Positions 1 to 9,301 of a stretch of 48,173 nucleotides of DNA are shown here, piece by piece. Position numbers and translations under genes: made by a program. Under the pieces are notes generated by a model. The model ran no database searches. It was not told the origin of the DNA and worked only from the letters and a program-made list of their open reading frames with translations. The stretch comes from Chloroflexota bacterium. Its GTDB lineage: Bacteria; Chloroflexota; Limnocylindria; Limnocylindrales; Limnocylindraceae. Location of the stretch: NCBI GenBank assembly GCA_026389555.1, contig JAPLHQ010000013.1, positions 1-48,173 of the forward strand, given 5' to 3'. Every line of letters begins with the position of its first letter. The stretch's first letter is position 1.

Positions 1-813
1 GATCCAATCTTGCCAACGGGGAGCGCCTCACCGTTCGTGAGCAGGATCCCCTGCGTGTAGCCAAGAATCCCAGAGAGCGCGGCACCAACCAGGAGTAACA
101 CAAGTCCTGTGTGCATCACCAACGTGAATCGATACGAGCGACGGAACTTATCGCCATGAATGATCCTGCCGCTCGTGTTCTCAGGATCGGTGACAAACTG
201 CGCATCCCAACCGGCGGCGCGCATCTCGCGCGCCACTCGCTCCGCCGCGTTATCAACCTGCTGTGATTCGACTGGCGCCGCGAGTGCAATCTCACCACGT
301 CCAGGGAGTGACGCGTCAAAGAATGCACTCGGCTGCTCTACACGACTGCGCGCCGTCACCGCGCGGATCTTCGGCAGACGATCCAGCGTGCAGACAACAA
401 TGGATACGGTTAGCAGCACCAGCAGCGCAGAGAACCACGGCGCCGTGAAGATGCGGAAGAAGCCGAGTCGCTCAAAGAGATCGGTGAGTGGCCCAAGGGT
501 TGGCTCATAGATGGCGCGGAGTTTCCCCATCTCAAGCGTGTAGTCGGAGGCGCTAAGGAGCGCATAATCCGGCAGCTGCTTCAGCGCCACCCCCACGCTC
601 GCCGCCAGGGCGATCGCGGCGATCTGGACCATGGCGAACTGCACGTTCGCCAAGAGGGCACGAACTACGGTGAGTGGTCCTCTGATCACCCGCTGATGGT
701 AGCCTTCGCTCCGCCTGGACCATGGCGAACTGCACGTTCGCCAAGAGGGCACGAACTACGGTGAGTGGTCCTCTGATCACCCGCTGATGGTAGCCTTCGC
801 TCCGCTTGGACAT
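1..813 (-). CDS. Cytochrome c biogenesis protein ResB-like, truncated at left window edge; N-terminal region disrupted by a 91-bp tandem duplication
   Basis: Minus-strand reading through 1-~689 gives ..VVRALLANVQFAMVQIAAIALAASVGVALKQLPDYALLSASDYTLEMGKLRAIYEPTLGPLTDLFERLGFFRIFTAPWFSALLVLLTVSIVVCTLDRLPKIRA.., typical of a ResB N-terminus. ATG at 813 is out of frame with this because of the duplication; an in-frame GTG lies at 689. Confidence 0.75.
624..805. repeat. Perfect direct tandem duplication, 2 x 91 bp (624-714 and 715-805)
   Basis: ctggaccatggcgaactgcacgttcgccaagagggcacgaactacggtgagtggtcctctgatcacccgctgatggtagccttcgctccgc occurs twice head-to-tail. Confidence 0.97.
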
Positions 814-860
814 GCGGTCGAGGCGAGGCGAGCGGCAGATCCGCTCACGCTGGAGGAGAT

Positions 861-1337
861 GTGGCGAAGGGTCAGGAACGCGCCGGGCTCGACGAACTCG
901 ATCGTCGTCTCATGGAGGTGCTCCAGGTTGACGGGCGTCGCCCCTTCACCGAAATCGCCACCGCGTTCGCCGTCCCCGAGTCTACGATCCGCGCCCGCTA
1001 CAAATCGCTCGTCGATCGCGGCGCGCTCAAGGTGATCGCCGTGGCAGATCCGCTGAAGGTTGGTTATCCGCTGATGGCGATGATCGGCGTCCGCTGCACC
1101 CCCGCCGCACTCTTGGCCACCGCCGCCGCGCTCGAGGCGCTCCCAGAGGTGAGCTACTGCGTAGTGGTTGCTGGCGCGTACGACTTACTTATTGAAGTTG
1201 TGTGTGAAGACAACGATGCGCTGCTCACCTTCCTCACCGAACGACTTCGCGCAATTGAAGGCGTCCTTGAGACAGAGACGTTCGTCTATCTGCGCATCCT
1301 GAAGCAGAACTATGAGTGGGGCACCGCAACGCCGTAA
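861..1337 (+). CDS. Lrp/AsnC family transcriptional regulator
   Basis: 158 aa; N-terminal HTH (LDELDRRLMEVLQVDGRRPFTEIATAFAVPESTIRARYKSLVDRGAL) plus RAM-like domain (VVVAGAYDLLIEVVCEDNDALLTFLTERLRAIEGVLETETFVYLRILK). Confidence 0.9.
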   Translation: MAKGQERAGLDELDRRLMEVLQVDGRRPFTEIATAFAVPESTIRARYKSLVDRGALKVIAVADPLKVGYPLMAMIGVRCTPAALLATAAALEALPEVSYCVVVAGAYDLLIEVVCEDNDALLTFLTERLRAIEGVLETETFVYLRILKQNYEWGTATP

Positions 1338-1364
1338 CTGCGCGCGCAGTAACCGCGCTCCTGA

Positions 1365-2153
1365 TTACGAGTTCGCGCGCGACTTCCTCCAGCCAACGAG
1401 CGCCGCACCACCAACCCAGGCGAGCAGCACCGCGAGAATGATCTTTGGTAGTTCATGCACCCATCCGTCGCCACCGTGTGCCTCACCACCATCAACAGGT
1501 CCAGGCCCTGGAGCTGGCGCGAAGAGCGGCATTGGCCCAGCAACGCTTCCGTCTGGCAGTAGGCAGGTCACCACCGCTGGATCAGCAGGGTCAACGTCTG
1601 ATGCGCACGGCTCAAGGGTGGCGATGAAGTCGTTGTACCAATCCTCGTAAAGGATCGCCCAGTCAGTCTCATCCGAGCCTGGCTGGCCCGACGGCGCTGG
1701 CTCCACTTCGGTGATTGGCACGATGCCACCCGTTGCGCCGTTGAGCGCTTCAATCATCAGCAGACCCTCAGGCGCATCGGCGGGGAGTGAATCGCCTTGA
1801 TGGCTGTCAAACGACACCGCGCCGCTCACTTGGTCTACTTGATAGACGAATGTGTGACTGCTGATGCAACCGGCCTGGCAGTCACCCCATCCGTACGTAT
1901 AAACAATAATCCAGGTTGCAGAGCTTCCAGGCTCCCCCTTCACCTCGTAGTACTGCGACGCACCAATCAGCGCGTCGTCAAGAAGGACGAAGTCACCGAA
2001 CGGTGTGCCGCTGGCGATCACCGCGGCGTGTGCTTCGGCGGGCGTGTCAATTGGGAGCTCGATGGAGGTGGAGCCATGCGCGCGCACGGGTAGTGCTGCC
2101 GCAAAGAGGAGGCTGAGCGTCAAGAGGAACTGGAGTCCGCGCTTCGTCTTCAT
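1365..2153 (-). CDS. Secreted, C-terminally membrane-anchored hypothetical protein
   Basis: Signal peptide MKTKRGLQFLLTLSLLFAAALPVRA; C-terminal TM LPKIILAVLLAWVGGAALVGWRKSRANS. The longer ORF start would run through the tRNA, so the start is set at 2153. Confidence 0.7.
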   Translation of the reverse strand: MKTKRGLQFLLTLSLLFAAALPVRAHGSTSIELPIDTPAEAHAAVIASGTPFGDFVLLDDALIGASQYYEVKGEPGSSATWIIVYTYGWGDCQAGCISSHTFVYQVDQVSGAVSFDSHQGDSLPADAPEGLLMIEALNGATGGIVPITEVEPAPSGQPGSDETDWAILYEDWYNDFIATLEPCASDVDPADPAVVTCLLPDGSVAGPMPLFAPAPGPGPVDGGEAHGGDGWVHELPKIILAVLLAWVGGAALVGWRKSRANS

Positions 2154-2239
2154 GCTGCACCTCCATCTATACAGGGCGGGGTCGCCCTCTCTCTCAATAA
2201 CGCCCGCTGATGCGAGCAGGTTCCCGCGCGGTAAGAGTG

Positions 2240-2316
2240 TGGTCGGGGCGGGGGGATTCGAACCCACGGCCTCCTGCTCCCAAAGCAGGCGCGCTACCAA
2301 GCTGCGCTACGCCCCG
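2240..2316 (-). tRNA. tRNA-Pro(UGG), CCA encoded
   Basis: Minus: CGGGGCGTAGCGCAGCTTGGTAGCGCGCCTGCTTTGGGAGCAGGAGGCCGTGGGTTCGAATCCCCCCGCCCCGACCA; acceptor, anticodon (CCTGC/GCAGG) and T arms pair. Confidence 0.95.
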
Positions 2317-2373
2317 TCGCGCCATCCTAGCGTGCCGCGGCGTGAAGCCCCTGATGGTGGCATCATCAGCGCC

Positions 2374-3981
2374 ATGCCTCCACGATCTCGCCTCTCACTC
2401 CTTCGTGGGCCACTCGGCGCCGCCTACGCCTCCGCACTGATCCCGGGGCTCGGCCAACTCATGCGCGGCCAACGCCGCGCCGCGCTCCTTGCCGTCTCCC
2501 CCCTCCTCCTCATCGCGCTGATCGTCCTGCTGAACGCTGCGAGCGTTGGCTTGGTCAGTTACGCCGCAACATTCGCCGCACCTGGCCGCCTGGCACAACT
2601 GACGCTTCTCCTCTTGCTGATGATCCCGTGGCGCGCCGCGGTGGTGCTGCATGCGGCGCGCGGCGCCGAAGTGCGTGGCGGCGAGCGGCGCGGCGCCGTT
2701 TCCCTCCTCCTCGCCGTCGCGCTGCTCATCTCCGCCGCGCCACATGCTGGCGCCGCGCTGATCACGTCGCGTGCTGGCAGCACCGTGGATGAAGTCTTCT
2801 CCGGTTTCGAATCGGCCTCGCCTGGCGACTCGAGTGGACCAACGCCAACACCGCCGCCACTCGGTGATCGATTCACCGTCCTCTTGGTCGGCGCTGATGC
2901 CATGGGGCAGCGCACCTCATTCAACACCGACTCCATGATCATCGCCAGTTGGGATCGCGTCGGTGGCTGGGTGAGCACCATCTCCATCCCGCGCGACATC
3001 GTCAACGTTCCCATGGGCAACGGTGATGTCTGGGATCCAAAGATCAACTCGCTCTGGCCATCTGCGCAACGCAACAAGACGCTCTTCCCAGAAGGACCAG
3101 CGGTCGCATTGAGGAAGGCGCTTGGCGCCATGTTCGGCATCACGATCGACGCAACCGCCGTGATCGTGATCCCAACCTTCCGGCAACTGATCAATGACAT
3201 CGGTGGCGTAGACGTGCATATCAGCCGGCCCATCTTTGATCCGTCGTATCGCACTGGCACCTTCCGCGGCGTCACGCTGCCAAAAGGAAACTGGCACCTT
3301 GATGGTGACTGCGCGCTCGCCTACGCGCGCGTGCGCAAGGCGGCGGGGACCGATGACTTCAATCGCGGTGGGCGCCAGCAGGAGCTCCTCGTTGGGATCC
3401 GCAATCAGCTCGCCGCAAGCGGCAACATCTTGAGTAATGGGCTCGCCCTCCTCACCGCACTCGGCGACGGGGTGCGCACCGACCTCGACCAAGCGCTCCT
3501 CCCAACACTCGCTGAAGGAGCCCAGGCGTTTGATACGTCACACGTGGTGAGCGCGCAGATGCGCGCCGGCGACGGACTCCTCCGCTACCGCCGCGCCGAT
3601 GAGCCGAGCCCGTATGGCTCTGTCGTCTTCTTCAACGCGAAGCGCGCGCTGCTCTTGGGCGCACGACTCTTCCCAACACCGGGGACGCGCCCATACGGCT
3701 GGCCCGTAGCAAAGGGTGAGCCAGCACTCGGCGAAGAGTCACTCCCGCTTCCATCGCCATCTGCTGATTCCAGCGCAGCGCCAAAACCAACGCCCGTCAA
3801 GACGCCGCTCCCTGCTGGGCCGTATCAGTCACTCGCCACCTGCAATGCGAACGTCCCCGCGCCGTCATACAGGCCAGCACCAGACCCAACCTCAGCACCA
3901 AGCGAAGAGCCGAGCGGCGATCCGAGCGCCGAGCCGAGCGCTGAACCGAGTGCCTCTGAGAGTCTGGCCCCTTCGCCGTAG
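2374..3981 (+). CDS. LytR-CpsA-Psr (LCP) family protein with several N-terminal hydrophobic segments and Pro/Ser/Glu-rich tail
   Basis: RFTVLLVGADAMGQRTSFNTDSMIIASWDRVGGWVSTISIPRDIVNVPMGNG...INSLWP...FRQLINDIGGVDVHISRPIFD...LDGDCALAYARVRKAAGTDDFNRGGRQQELL are LCP motifs. Confidence 0.9.
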   Translation: MPPRSRLSLLRGPLGAAYASALIPGLGQLMRGQRRAALLAVSPLLLIALIVLLNAASVGLVSYAATFAAPGRLAQLTLLLLLMIPWRAAVVLHAARGAEVRGGERRGAVSLLLAVALLISAAPHAGAALITSRAGSTVDEVFSGFESASPGDSSGPTPTPPPLGDRFTVLLVGADAMGQRTSFNTDSMIIASWDRVGGWVSTISIPRDIVNVPMGNGDVWDPKINSLWPSAQRNKTLFPEGPAVALRKALGAMFGITIDATAVIVIPTFRQLINDIGGVDVHISRPIFDPSYRTGTFRGVTLPKGNWHLDGDCALAYARVRKAAGTDDFNRGGRQQELLVGIRNQLAASGNILSNGLALLTALGDGVRTDLDQALLPTLAEGAQAFDTSHVVSAQMRAGDGLLRYRRADEPSPYGSVVFFNAKRALLLGARLFPTPGTRPYGWPVAKGEPALGEESLPLPSPSADSSAAPKPTPVKTPLPAGPYQSLATCNANVPAPSYRPAPDPTSAPSEEPSGDPSAEPSAEPSASESLAPSP

Positions 3982-3997
3982 CTCGTCTCGGTAACGC

Positions 3998-4615
3998 TTA
4001 GCCGAGCAACTCCGCGCGGAGTGCCGCCGCTACAAGCGCCGCCGCCTGGCCGCGATGGCTGAGCTGATCCTTCTCTTCTGGTGAACGCTCCGCCATGGTG
4101 CGGCCATCTACTTCAAAGACCGGATCGTAGCCAAATCCTCCAGCGCCGCGCGGCCCTTCAACAATCTCCCCGCGCCGCTCGCCGCGGAAGATGCGCGGCG
4201 GCTCACCGCTAGGGAGTGATGGATCAACGAGCGCCATACAGCAGACAAATCGCGCGCCACGTTGCGCACGCGGGAGTCCGCTCAGCGCACCGAGCAGCTT
4301 TTCGTAGTTCTGCTGATAGGTTGCATCTGCTCCAGCATAGCGGCGCGTGTAGACGCCAGGTGCGCCGTTGAGCGCGTCAACCTCTAGTCCAGAGTCATCA
4401 GCGAGCGTCCAGTGACCGCTCTTCTCGGCGTAGAAGCGCGCCTTCTGCACCGCGTTCTCCTCAAAGGTCGCGCCGTCTTCTGGTGCTTCGTCGCTAATCC
4501 CTAGATCACGCAGCGTGACGAGCGTGAGCGGGAGGTCGCCGAAGAGTCGCTGCAGTTCAACGAGCTTGTGCGCTGATCCTGTTGCAACAAGGAGTGTGCG
4601 TGCAGTGCGACTCAT
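3998..4615 (-). CDS. rdgB: RdgB/HAM1 family XTP/dITP pyrophosphatase
   Basis: LLVATGSAHKLVELQRLF.., LADDSGLEVDALNGAPGVYTRRYAG, GFGYDPVFEVDGRTMAERSPEEKDQLSHRGQA. Confidence 0.95.
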   Translation of the reverse strand: MSRTARTLLVATGSAHKLVELQRLFGDLPLTLVTLRDLGISDEAPEDGATFEENAVQKARFYAEKSGHWTLADDSGLEVDALNGAPGVYTRRYAGADATYQQNYEKLLGALSGLPRAQRGARFVCCMALVDPSLPSGEPPRIFRGERRGEIVEGPRGAGGFGYDPVFEVDGRTMAERSPEEKDQLSHRGQAAALVAAALRAELLG

Positions 4616-4640
4616 CCTGTGTGAGTGGCGGCTGCGCGCC

Positions 4641-5372
4641 TTATCGCGCGGCGTCGACGGTGGCGCGCTGGAAGGTGATCAGTTCGGCGATCCCCTTGTC
4701 GGCCAAGGCGAGCATCGCGTCGAGTGAGGCGCGATCGAACGGCTCCTGCTCCGCCGTCCCCTGCAGCTCTACATAGTGGCCACTCTCCGTGGCGACAACG
4801 TTGAGATCCACATCCGCGCGGCTGTCCTCTTCGTACGGAAGGTCGAGCACCGGTCGCCCGTCAACAACGCCAACCGAGACGGCGGCGATGTTGCGCGTCA
4901 GGAACTGATCAAGCTTCTTCGCGCGCATGGCGATCGCCAGCGCAATCCAGCCGCCAGTGATGCTGGCGCAGCGCGTTCCGCCGTCCGCTACCAGCACGTC
5001 GCAGTCAATCAAGATGGAGCGCTCGCCGAGCTTGGTGAGATCCACGGCCTGGCGAAGAGAGCGGCCGATGAGGCGCTGAATCTCATGGGTGCGTCCGCCA
5101 AGCTTGCCGCGCACCGCTTCGCGATCTGATCGCGTGTTGGTTGCGCGCGGAAGCATGCTGTATTCGGCGGTGATCCAGCCGGTCCCCTTGCCGCGAAGGT
5201 GCGGCGGGACGCGATCTTCAACGCTGGCGGAGCAGATCACCACAGTGTTCCCCACGGTGATGATCGCCGAACCCTCTGCCCACTTCTGGACGCCGAGCTC
5301 CGCGCTCAGTGCGCGCATCTGATCTGGTGCGCGTCCATCGCCACGAGGGCCGCTTGCGCTTCCGATACTCAT
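4641..5372 (-). CDS. rph: Ribonuclease PH
   Basis: [99 protein letters not shown]. Confidence 0.96.
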   Translation of the reverse strand: MSIGSASGPRGDGRAPDQMRALSAELGVQKWAEGSAIITVGNTVVICSASVEDRVPPHLRGKGTGWITAEYSMLPRATNTRSDREAVRGKLGGRTHEIQRLIGRSLRQAVDLTKLGERSILIDCDVLVADGGTRCASITGGWIALAIAMRAKKLDQFLTRNIAAVSVGVVDGRPVLDLPYEEDSRADVDLNVVATESGHYVELQGTAEQEPFDRASLDAMLALADKGIAELITFQRATVDAAR

Positions 5373-5385
5373 CAGGATCTCCCCT

Positions 5386-6639
5386 TCAACTCTTCGAATC
5401 CAACGCGCCGGCGCGCTCGGCGGCCTTCGCCTCGTCCCAGAGCGTATCTAATGTGGCAAAGTCTGCCGTTTTTAGGTCGATCTTGCGTTCAGCGGCGCGC
5501 CGCTCCACCTCACCGAAGCGGCGGCGGAACTTCTCATTCGCCCCGCGGAGCGCCGCCTCCGCGTCAATGCCGCTGCGGCGTCCAAGGTTCACCAGCACCG
5601 CCATCACATCACCGAGCTCATCTTGGGCCGCGGCCAGCGTCGCAGCGCTCGTTGCACCGCGCCCCGTGATGCTGTCTGGGTTCCCCGCCGCCTCAAGCGC
5701 CTCAGTTAACTCCTGAATCTCTTCGGTGAACTTCTCGCGCACGCCGTCCAGTGTTGGCCAGTCGTAACCCATCGCGCTCGCGCGATCCTGCAGTTCGCGA
5801 CTCGCCGAAAGTGCCGGCAGTCCGCGACTGACGCCGCTCAGCGCGCTCTTACTCTTTGGGCTTGCATCACCACGTTCGGCGCGCTCCTCCGCCTTCACTG
5901 ACTCCCAGGCGCGCTGCACCTCTCGGCTCGTCTCCGCTGTCGCTTCACCAAAGACGTGCGGATGGCGGCGAATGATCTTCTTCGCAAGCCGCTCCTGCAC
6001 GTCGGTGAGGTCGAACGCGCCGCGCTCCGCCGCCAGCTGCGTGTGGAGGACCACCTGCAGATACACGTCACCCAGCTCTTCAGCAATTGCCGCGTCCGTC
6101 GCGGCGCTCGGCGCCGCCGCCTGCGCTTCAATCGCATCGTGCAACTCCCACGCCTCTTCAATCAGGTGTTTCGCAAGCGTCAGGTGTGTCTGCTCGCGAT
6201 CCCACGGGCAGCCGTCCGGCGCGCGCAGTCGCGCACTCAGCCACGGCATCGCCCACGGCGACGCAAGCGCCTCAATCGGCGCGAGCGGTGGAAGTAGGAG
6301 CGCCTCCCATGCATTGGACGTATCCGCAGTGACGCTCTGCAGCGTGGTGGTCTCTCCTGACGGAAGGAGTGTCACCTGGTGTTGTGCACCGTAGAGGCGC
6401 TCGAGCAGAGCTGCACCACTTCCGCCCCTCCCTGGGAGTTCAACACCAGCAACTGCGCGCGCCTCTTTTGGCGCAACGGTTCGTGTGACAAAGAGTGGGA
6501 GACGAGGATCTGCCGCCGTTGATGCGATCGCCCTCAGTGGGATGACGGCGAATCCACCAGCGAGATCAACGTGCGGGGCAACCGCTCGCGCGGTTGCAAT
6601 CAGTGACTCCACTGCGAGTTGGTCGCCGCGCGCCGTCAC
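5386..6639 (-). CDS. mazG: MazG family nucleoside triphosphate pyrophosphohydrolase with degenerate N-terminal extension
   Basis: [50 protein letters not shown]...[13 protein letters not shown]; second MazG half [40 protein letters not shown] start overlaps the upstream TGA (GTGA). Confidence 0.93.
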   Translation of the reverse strand: MTARGDQLAVESLIATARAVAPHVDLAGGFAVIPLRAIASTAADPRLPLFVTRTVAPKEARAVAGVELPGRGGSGAALLERLYGAQHQVTLLPSGETTTLQSVTADTSNAWEALLLPPLAPIEALASPWAMPWLSARLRAPDGCPWDREQTHLTLAKHLIEEAWELHDAIEAQAAAPSAATDAAIAEELGDVYLQVVLHTQLAAERGAFDLTDVQERLAKKIIRRHPHVFGEATAETSREVQRAWESVKAEERAERGDASPKSKSALSGVSRGLPALSASRELQDRASAMGYDWPTLDGVREKFTEEIQELTEALEAAGNPDSITGRGATSAATLAAAQDELGDVMAVLVNLGRRSGIDAEAALRGANEKFRRRFGEVERRAAERKIDLKTADFATLDTLWDEAKAAERAGALDSKS

Positions 6640-8360
6640 GGCGCTGGTGAGCCCCCCGCCTCCTGGACCACGCTACCGTCAATGGCAATCTCCGCTGTCT
6701 CCCGATACGTATCAAGCCAGATAAGGAAGCCGCTCGACTTGATCGTCGCCTTTTGCGCTTCCGTCAGCGCACGCTCTTCAATCGCGTTAACTCGGAAGAT
6801 CACCATCTGGCCGTTGAGCGTCTGCACGCTGCTCACTTCGCCCGCTGCGAGGGCCCAGGCGGCTGAACCGATCTGCGCATTCAGCGAATAGCGAGAGGTG
6901 AAGCCAAGGTTGTCTGTGGTCATCCCCTCAAACTCCTTCAGCGCCTCTGCGGCACGCGCATCAAAATCAACGGATGGGCTGGCAAGCTCTTGCGCGAGTA
7001 GCTCCATGCGGAGCGTCATCCCATCGCGGCGACCCTCAAACTGCATAACGTGATAGCCAAACTCCGTCTTGATCGGGCCAAGAAGATCGCCAACCTGAAG
7101 GCCGTCTGCCCAGACGGCGTCCTCAAACGCAGGAACGTAACTCCCTTTCGCCGCCCAGCCGAGCAGGCCGCCGTTTGCACCGGAGCCAGTATCGTCACTC
7201 TGATCTGCGAGCGACTCCATTGACGCCCCGGCTGCAATCTTCTCGTAGGCAGCCTTCGCCTCTGCTTCAGCGGCAGCCCAGGCTGGATCGGTAGCGTCCA
7301 AGCCTGCGGCGCCCTTTGAATCGTCATTGGGGCTGTAGAGCAGGTGGCGAACGAGGACCTCTTCCGCCTCGCTGCTCCCCTGGGGCACTGGCACTGCAAT
7401 GTAGCTAATGTCGCGCTGCTCAACTGGATCAACGAGGAGCTCAGCGGTTACAACGTCGCTGAGTGCTGCGCTGAGGGCACGCTCACCAACCATCTTCTTG
7501 TAGAGATCCATGTTGATCTTGGCGTCGCTTGCACTCACCTCAAAGTTCGGGTCGGCTTGTGCAGGGCGAATTTGATCTACGTAGAAGATGACCAGCTGAG
7601 TAGTTGACTGGCTGATCACCTCGGTTGGACCGGCTGCGGTGAGGGCCCAGGCGGCGGCGTAGGCCGGGTCCGTAAGTGGATCCTCCGCCTTTGTGCTCCA
7701 CCCAATACGTCCGCCCTCAGCGGCAAAGGAGTCGGTCGATTCTCGCTTCGCAATGGCTCCAACGTCGCCGCCAGCCTTGATCTCCGCGAGGATTGAATCA
7801 GCCTTCTGCTGCGCAGCGGCGATCGTTGCCTCTGTCGGTACTCCCTTTGGTCCTTTCGCAATCTCAATAGAGATGCGTCGCAAGAGGCGGAGCTCAGGGA
7901 CTGATGTCTCATCTACCCATGCAGCGTCGATCGCGGCTTGATCAATCGTGACGTTCTTTTCAGTCGCAAGTTGTGCAACAAGGAGTGCATCAATCATGTC
8001 AGAGGTCAACTGGCTGCTCAGGTTGGTGCTCGCGTCGCTGAGGTTCTGCAAGAGCGCATTACCTTCGTCATTGGTGAGCGTTCCGGCAGAGACGCGTGCC
8101 CTAATCCGCGCCGACTGAAGGTTCAGGCGGAAGTTCTCGATCTCACCTCGTGACTTCGCCTCCCCAACACTGATTGAGGAGCCATTTACTGTAACGGCAG
8201 ACGCGTAGTTGTCACTCCACCAGCCCACCGCCAAGACGCCGGCGAGGAGCAGGGTAGAGAGGGCAATGGCCCCAAGGAAGGCAAGGTTGGTAAGCACGGA
8301 TTTATCCGTTGCGTGATACCACGCTAAAGCGCTGGCGCGAAGTTTTGCGATCGGATTCAC
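6636..8360 (-). CDS. Membrane-anchored parvulin-type (PpiC/SurA-like) peptidyl-prolyl isomerase
   Basis: N-terminal TM; two parvulin-like segments: GDVGAIAKRESTDSFAAEGGRIGWST.. and ASMESLADQSDDTGSGANGGLLGWAAKGSYVPAFEDAVWADGLQVGDLLGPIKTEFGYHVMQFEGR. Confidence 0.85.
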   Translation of the reverse strand: MNPIAKLRASALAWYHATDKSVLTNLAFLGAIALSTLLLAGVLAVGWWSDNYASAVTVNGSSISVGEAKSRGEIENFRLNLQSARIRARVSAGTLTNDEGNALLQNLSDASTNLSSQLTSDMIDALLVAQLATEKNVTIDQAAIDAAWVDETSVPELRLLRRISIEIAKGPKGVPTEATIAAAQQKADSILAEIKAGGDVGAIAKRESTDSFAAEGGRIGWSTKAEDPLTDPAYAAAWALTAAGPTEVISQSTTQLVIFYVDQIRPAQADPNFEVSASDAKINMDLYKKMVGERALSAALSDVVTAELLVDPVEQRDISYIAVPVPQGSSEAEEVLVRHLLYSPNDDSKGAAGLDATDPAWAAAEAEAKAAYEKIAAGASMESLADQSDDTGSGANGGLLGWAAKGSYVPAFEDAVWADGLQVGDLLGPIKTEFGYHVMQFEGRRDGMTLRMELLAQELASPSVDFDARAAEALKEFEGMTTDNLGFTSRYSLNAQIGSAAWALAAGEVSSVQTLNGQMVIFRVNAIEERALTEAQKATIKSSGFLIWLDTYRETAEIAIDGSVVQEAGGSPAP

Positions 8361-8446
8361 AGGATCAACTCTCCTTTAGGCATGCTGCCTCACACTTGCG
8401 GGCACGTGGGATGAGTATAGGGGGTGGATGCTATCCTCTCGCCACA

Positions 8447-9301
8447 ATGGCAACTGCATCACTCCGCCTCACGGTGGGCCGCCCTCGAAGGGGCCCAATA
8501 GGGACGATTGCGGAGACCCTTCGCAGCATCTACCAGCGCCGCAGGCTCCTCATGTATCTCACGGTAGCAAGGGTGCGCCAAGACGGCGGAAACTCGATTC
8601 TTGGCAATTTTTGGCTTATCCTCGATCCCGCGATTCAGCTTGCGATTTACTACTTCCTTGTCGGTGTTGTCCTCAATCGCCCACAAGCAAACTTCCCCCT
8701 CTTCTTATTCGCAGCAATCCTGCCGTGGCGATGGTTCACCATGGCGCTCAGCAGTGCTACTGAGTCCGTGCGGGGGCATGACAAGGTGATGCGCCAGATC
8801 GCTTTTCCGCAGATTGTGCTCCCCCTCTCCGCCGTTGCGGCAAGCACCACGAGCTTCTTCTTCGGGCTTATCCCGCTCTTCTCCCTTTACCTCGTCTACC
8901 CCGACAGACTCACGAGCTGGGTGCTCGCCCTTCCACTCGTCATCGGAGTGCAAGTGCTTTGGACACTCCCCTTCGCAATCATGTTCAGCGCTCTCAACGT
9001 ATTCTTGCGGGACATCAGCAGCCTAGTCCGGCACGGGCTGCGGCTTGGGTTCTATGTCTCCCCTGCCTTATTCAGTTTCGAGAAGATCCAAGGCCTTCTC
9101 GCGCCGTATCCGCCCGCGCACTTACTCCTTGATCTGAACCCAATGGCATGGATCTTGAACGCGTATCGCGACCTGCTTTACGAAGGCCGTTCGGCTGACT
9201 GGGGTGCGCTCCTTGTTGTCGCCCTAGCCTCAATTCCATTTTCGCTCTTGAGCATCTACCTGTTCCGTCGTCTGGCTCCTTCGTTCGTGAAGGTCTTGTA
9301 G
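8447..9301 (+). CDS. Polysaccharide export ABC transporter permease (Wzm/TagG-like)
   Basis: RRRLLMYLTVARVRQDGGNSILGNFWLILDPAIQLAIYYFLVGVVLNR...FLRDISSLVRHGLRLGFYVSPALFS...LNPMAWILNAYRDLLY; ABC-2 permease pattern. Confidence 0.88.
   Translation: MATASLRLTVGRPRRGPIGTIAETLRSIYQRRRLLMYLTVARVRQDGGNSILGNFWLILDPAIQLAIYYFLVGVVLNRPQANFPLFLFAAILPWRWFTMALSSATESVRGHDKVMRQIAFPQIVLPLSAVAASTTSFFFGLIPLFSLYLVYPDRLTSWVLALPLVIGVQVLWTLPFAIMFSALNVFLRDISSLVRHGLRLGFYVSPALFSFEKIQGLLAPYPPAHLLLDLNPMAWILNAYRDLLYEGRSADWGALLVVALASIPFSLLSIYLFRRLAPSFVKVL

Noticed and set aside
2005-2373. N-terminal extension of the 658-aa LCP ORF
   Set aside because: Runs through the tRNA-Pro gene; the ATG at 2374 directly precedes the first hydrophobic segment.
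2559-3492. Minus-strand ORFs of 238 and 191 aa opposite the LCP gene
   Set aside because: Antisense shadows of a convincing LCP coding frame; low-complexity composition and no domain.
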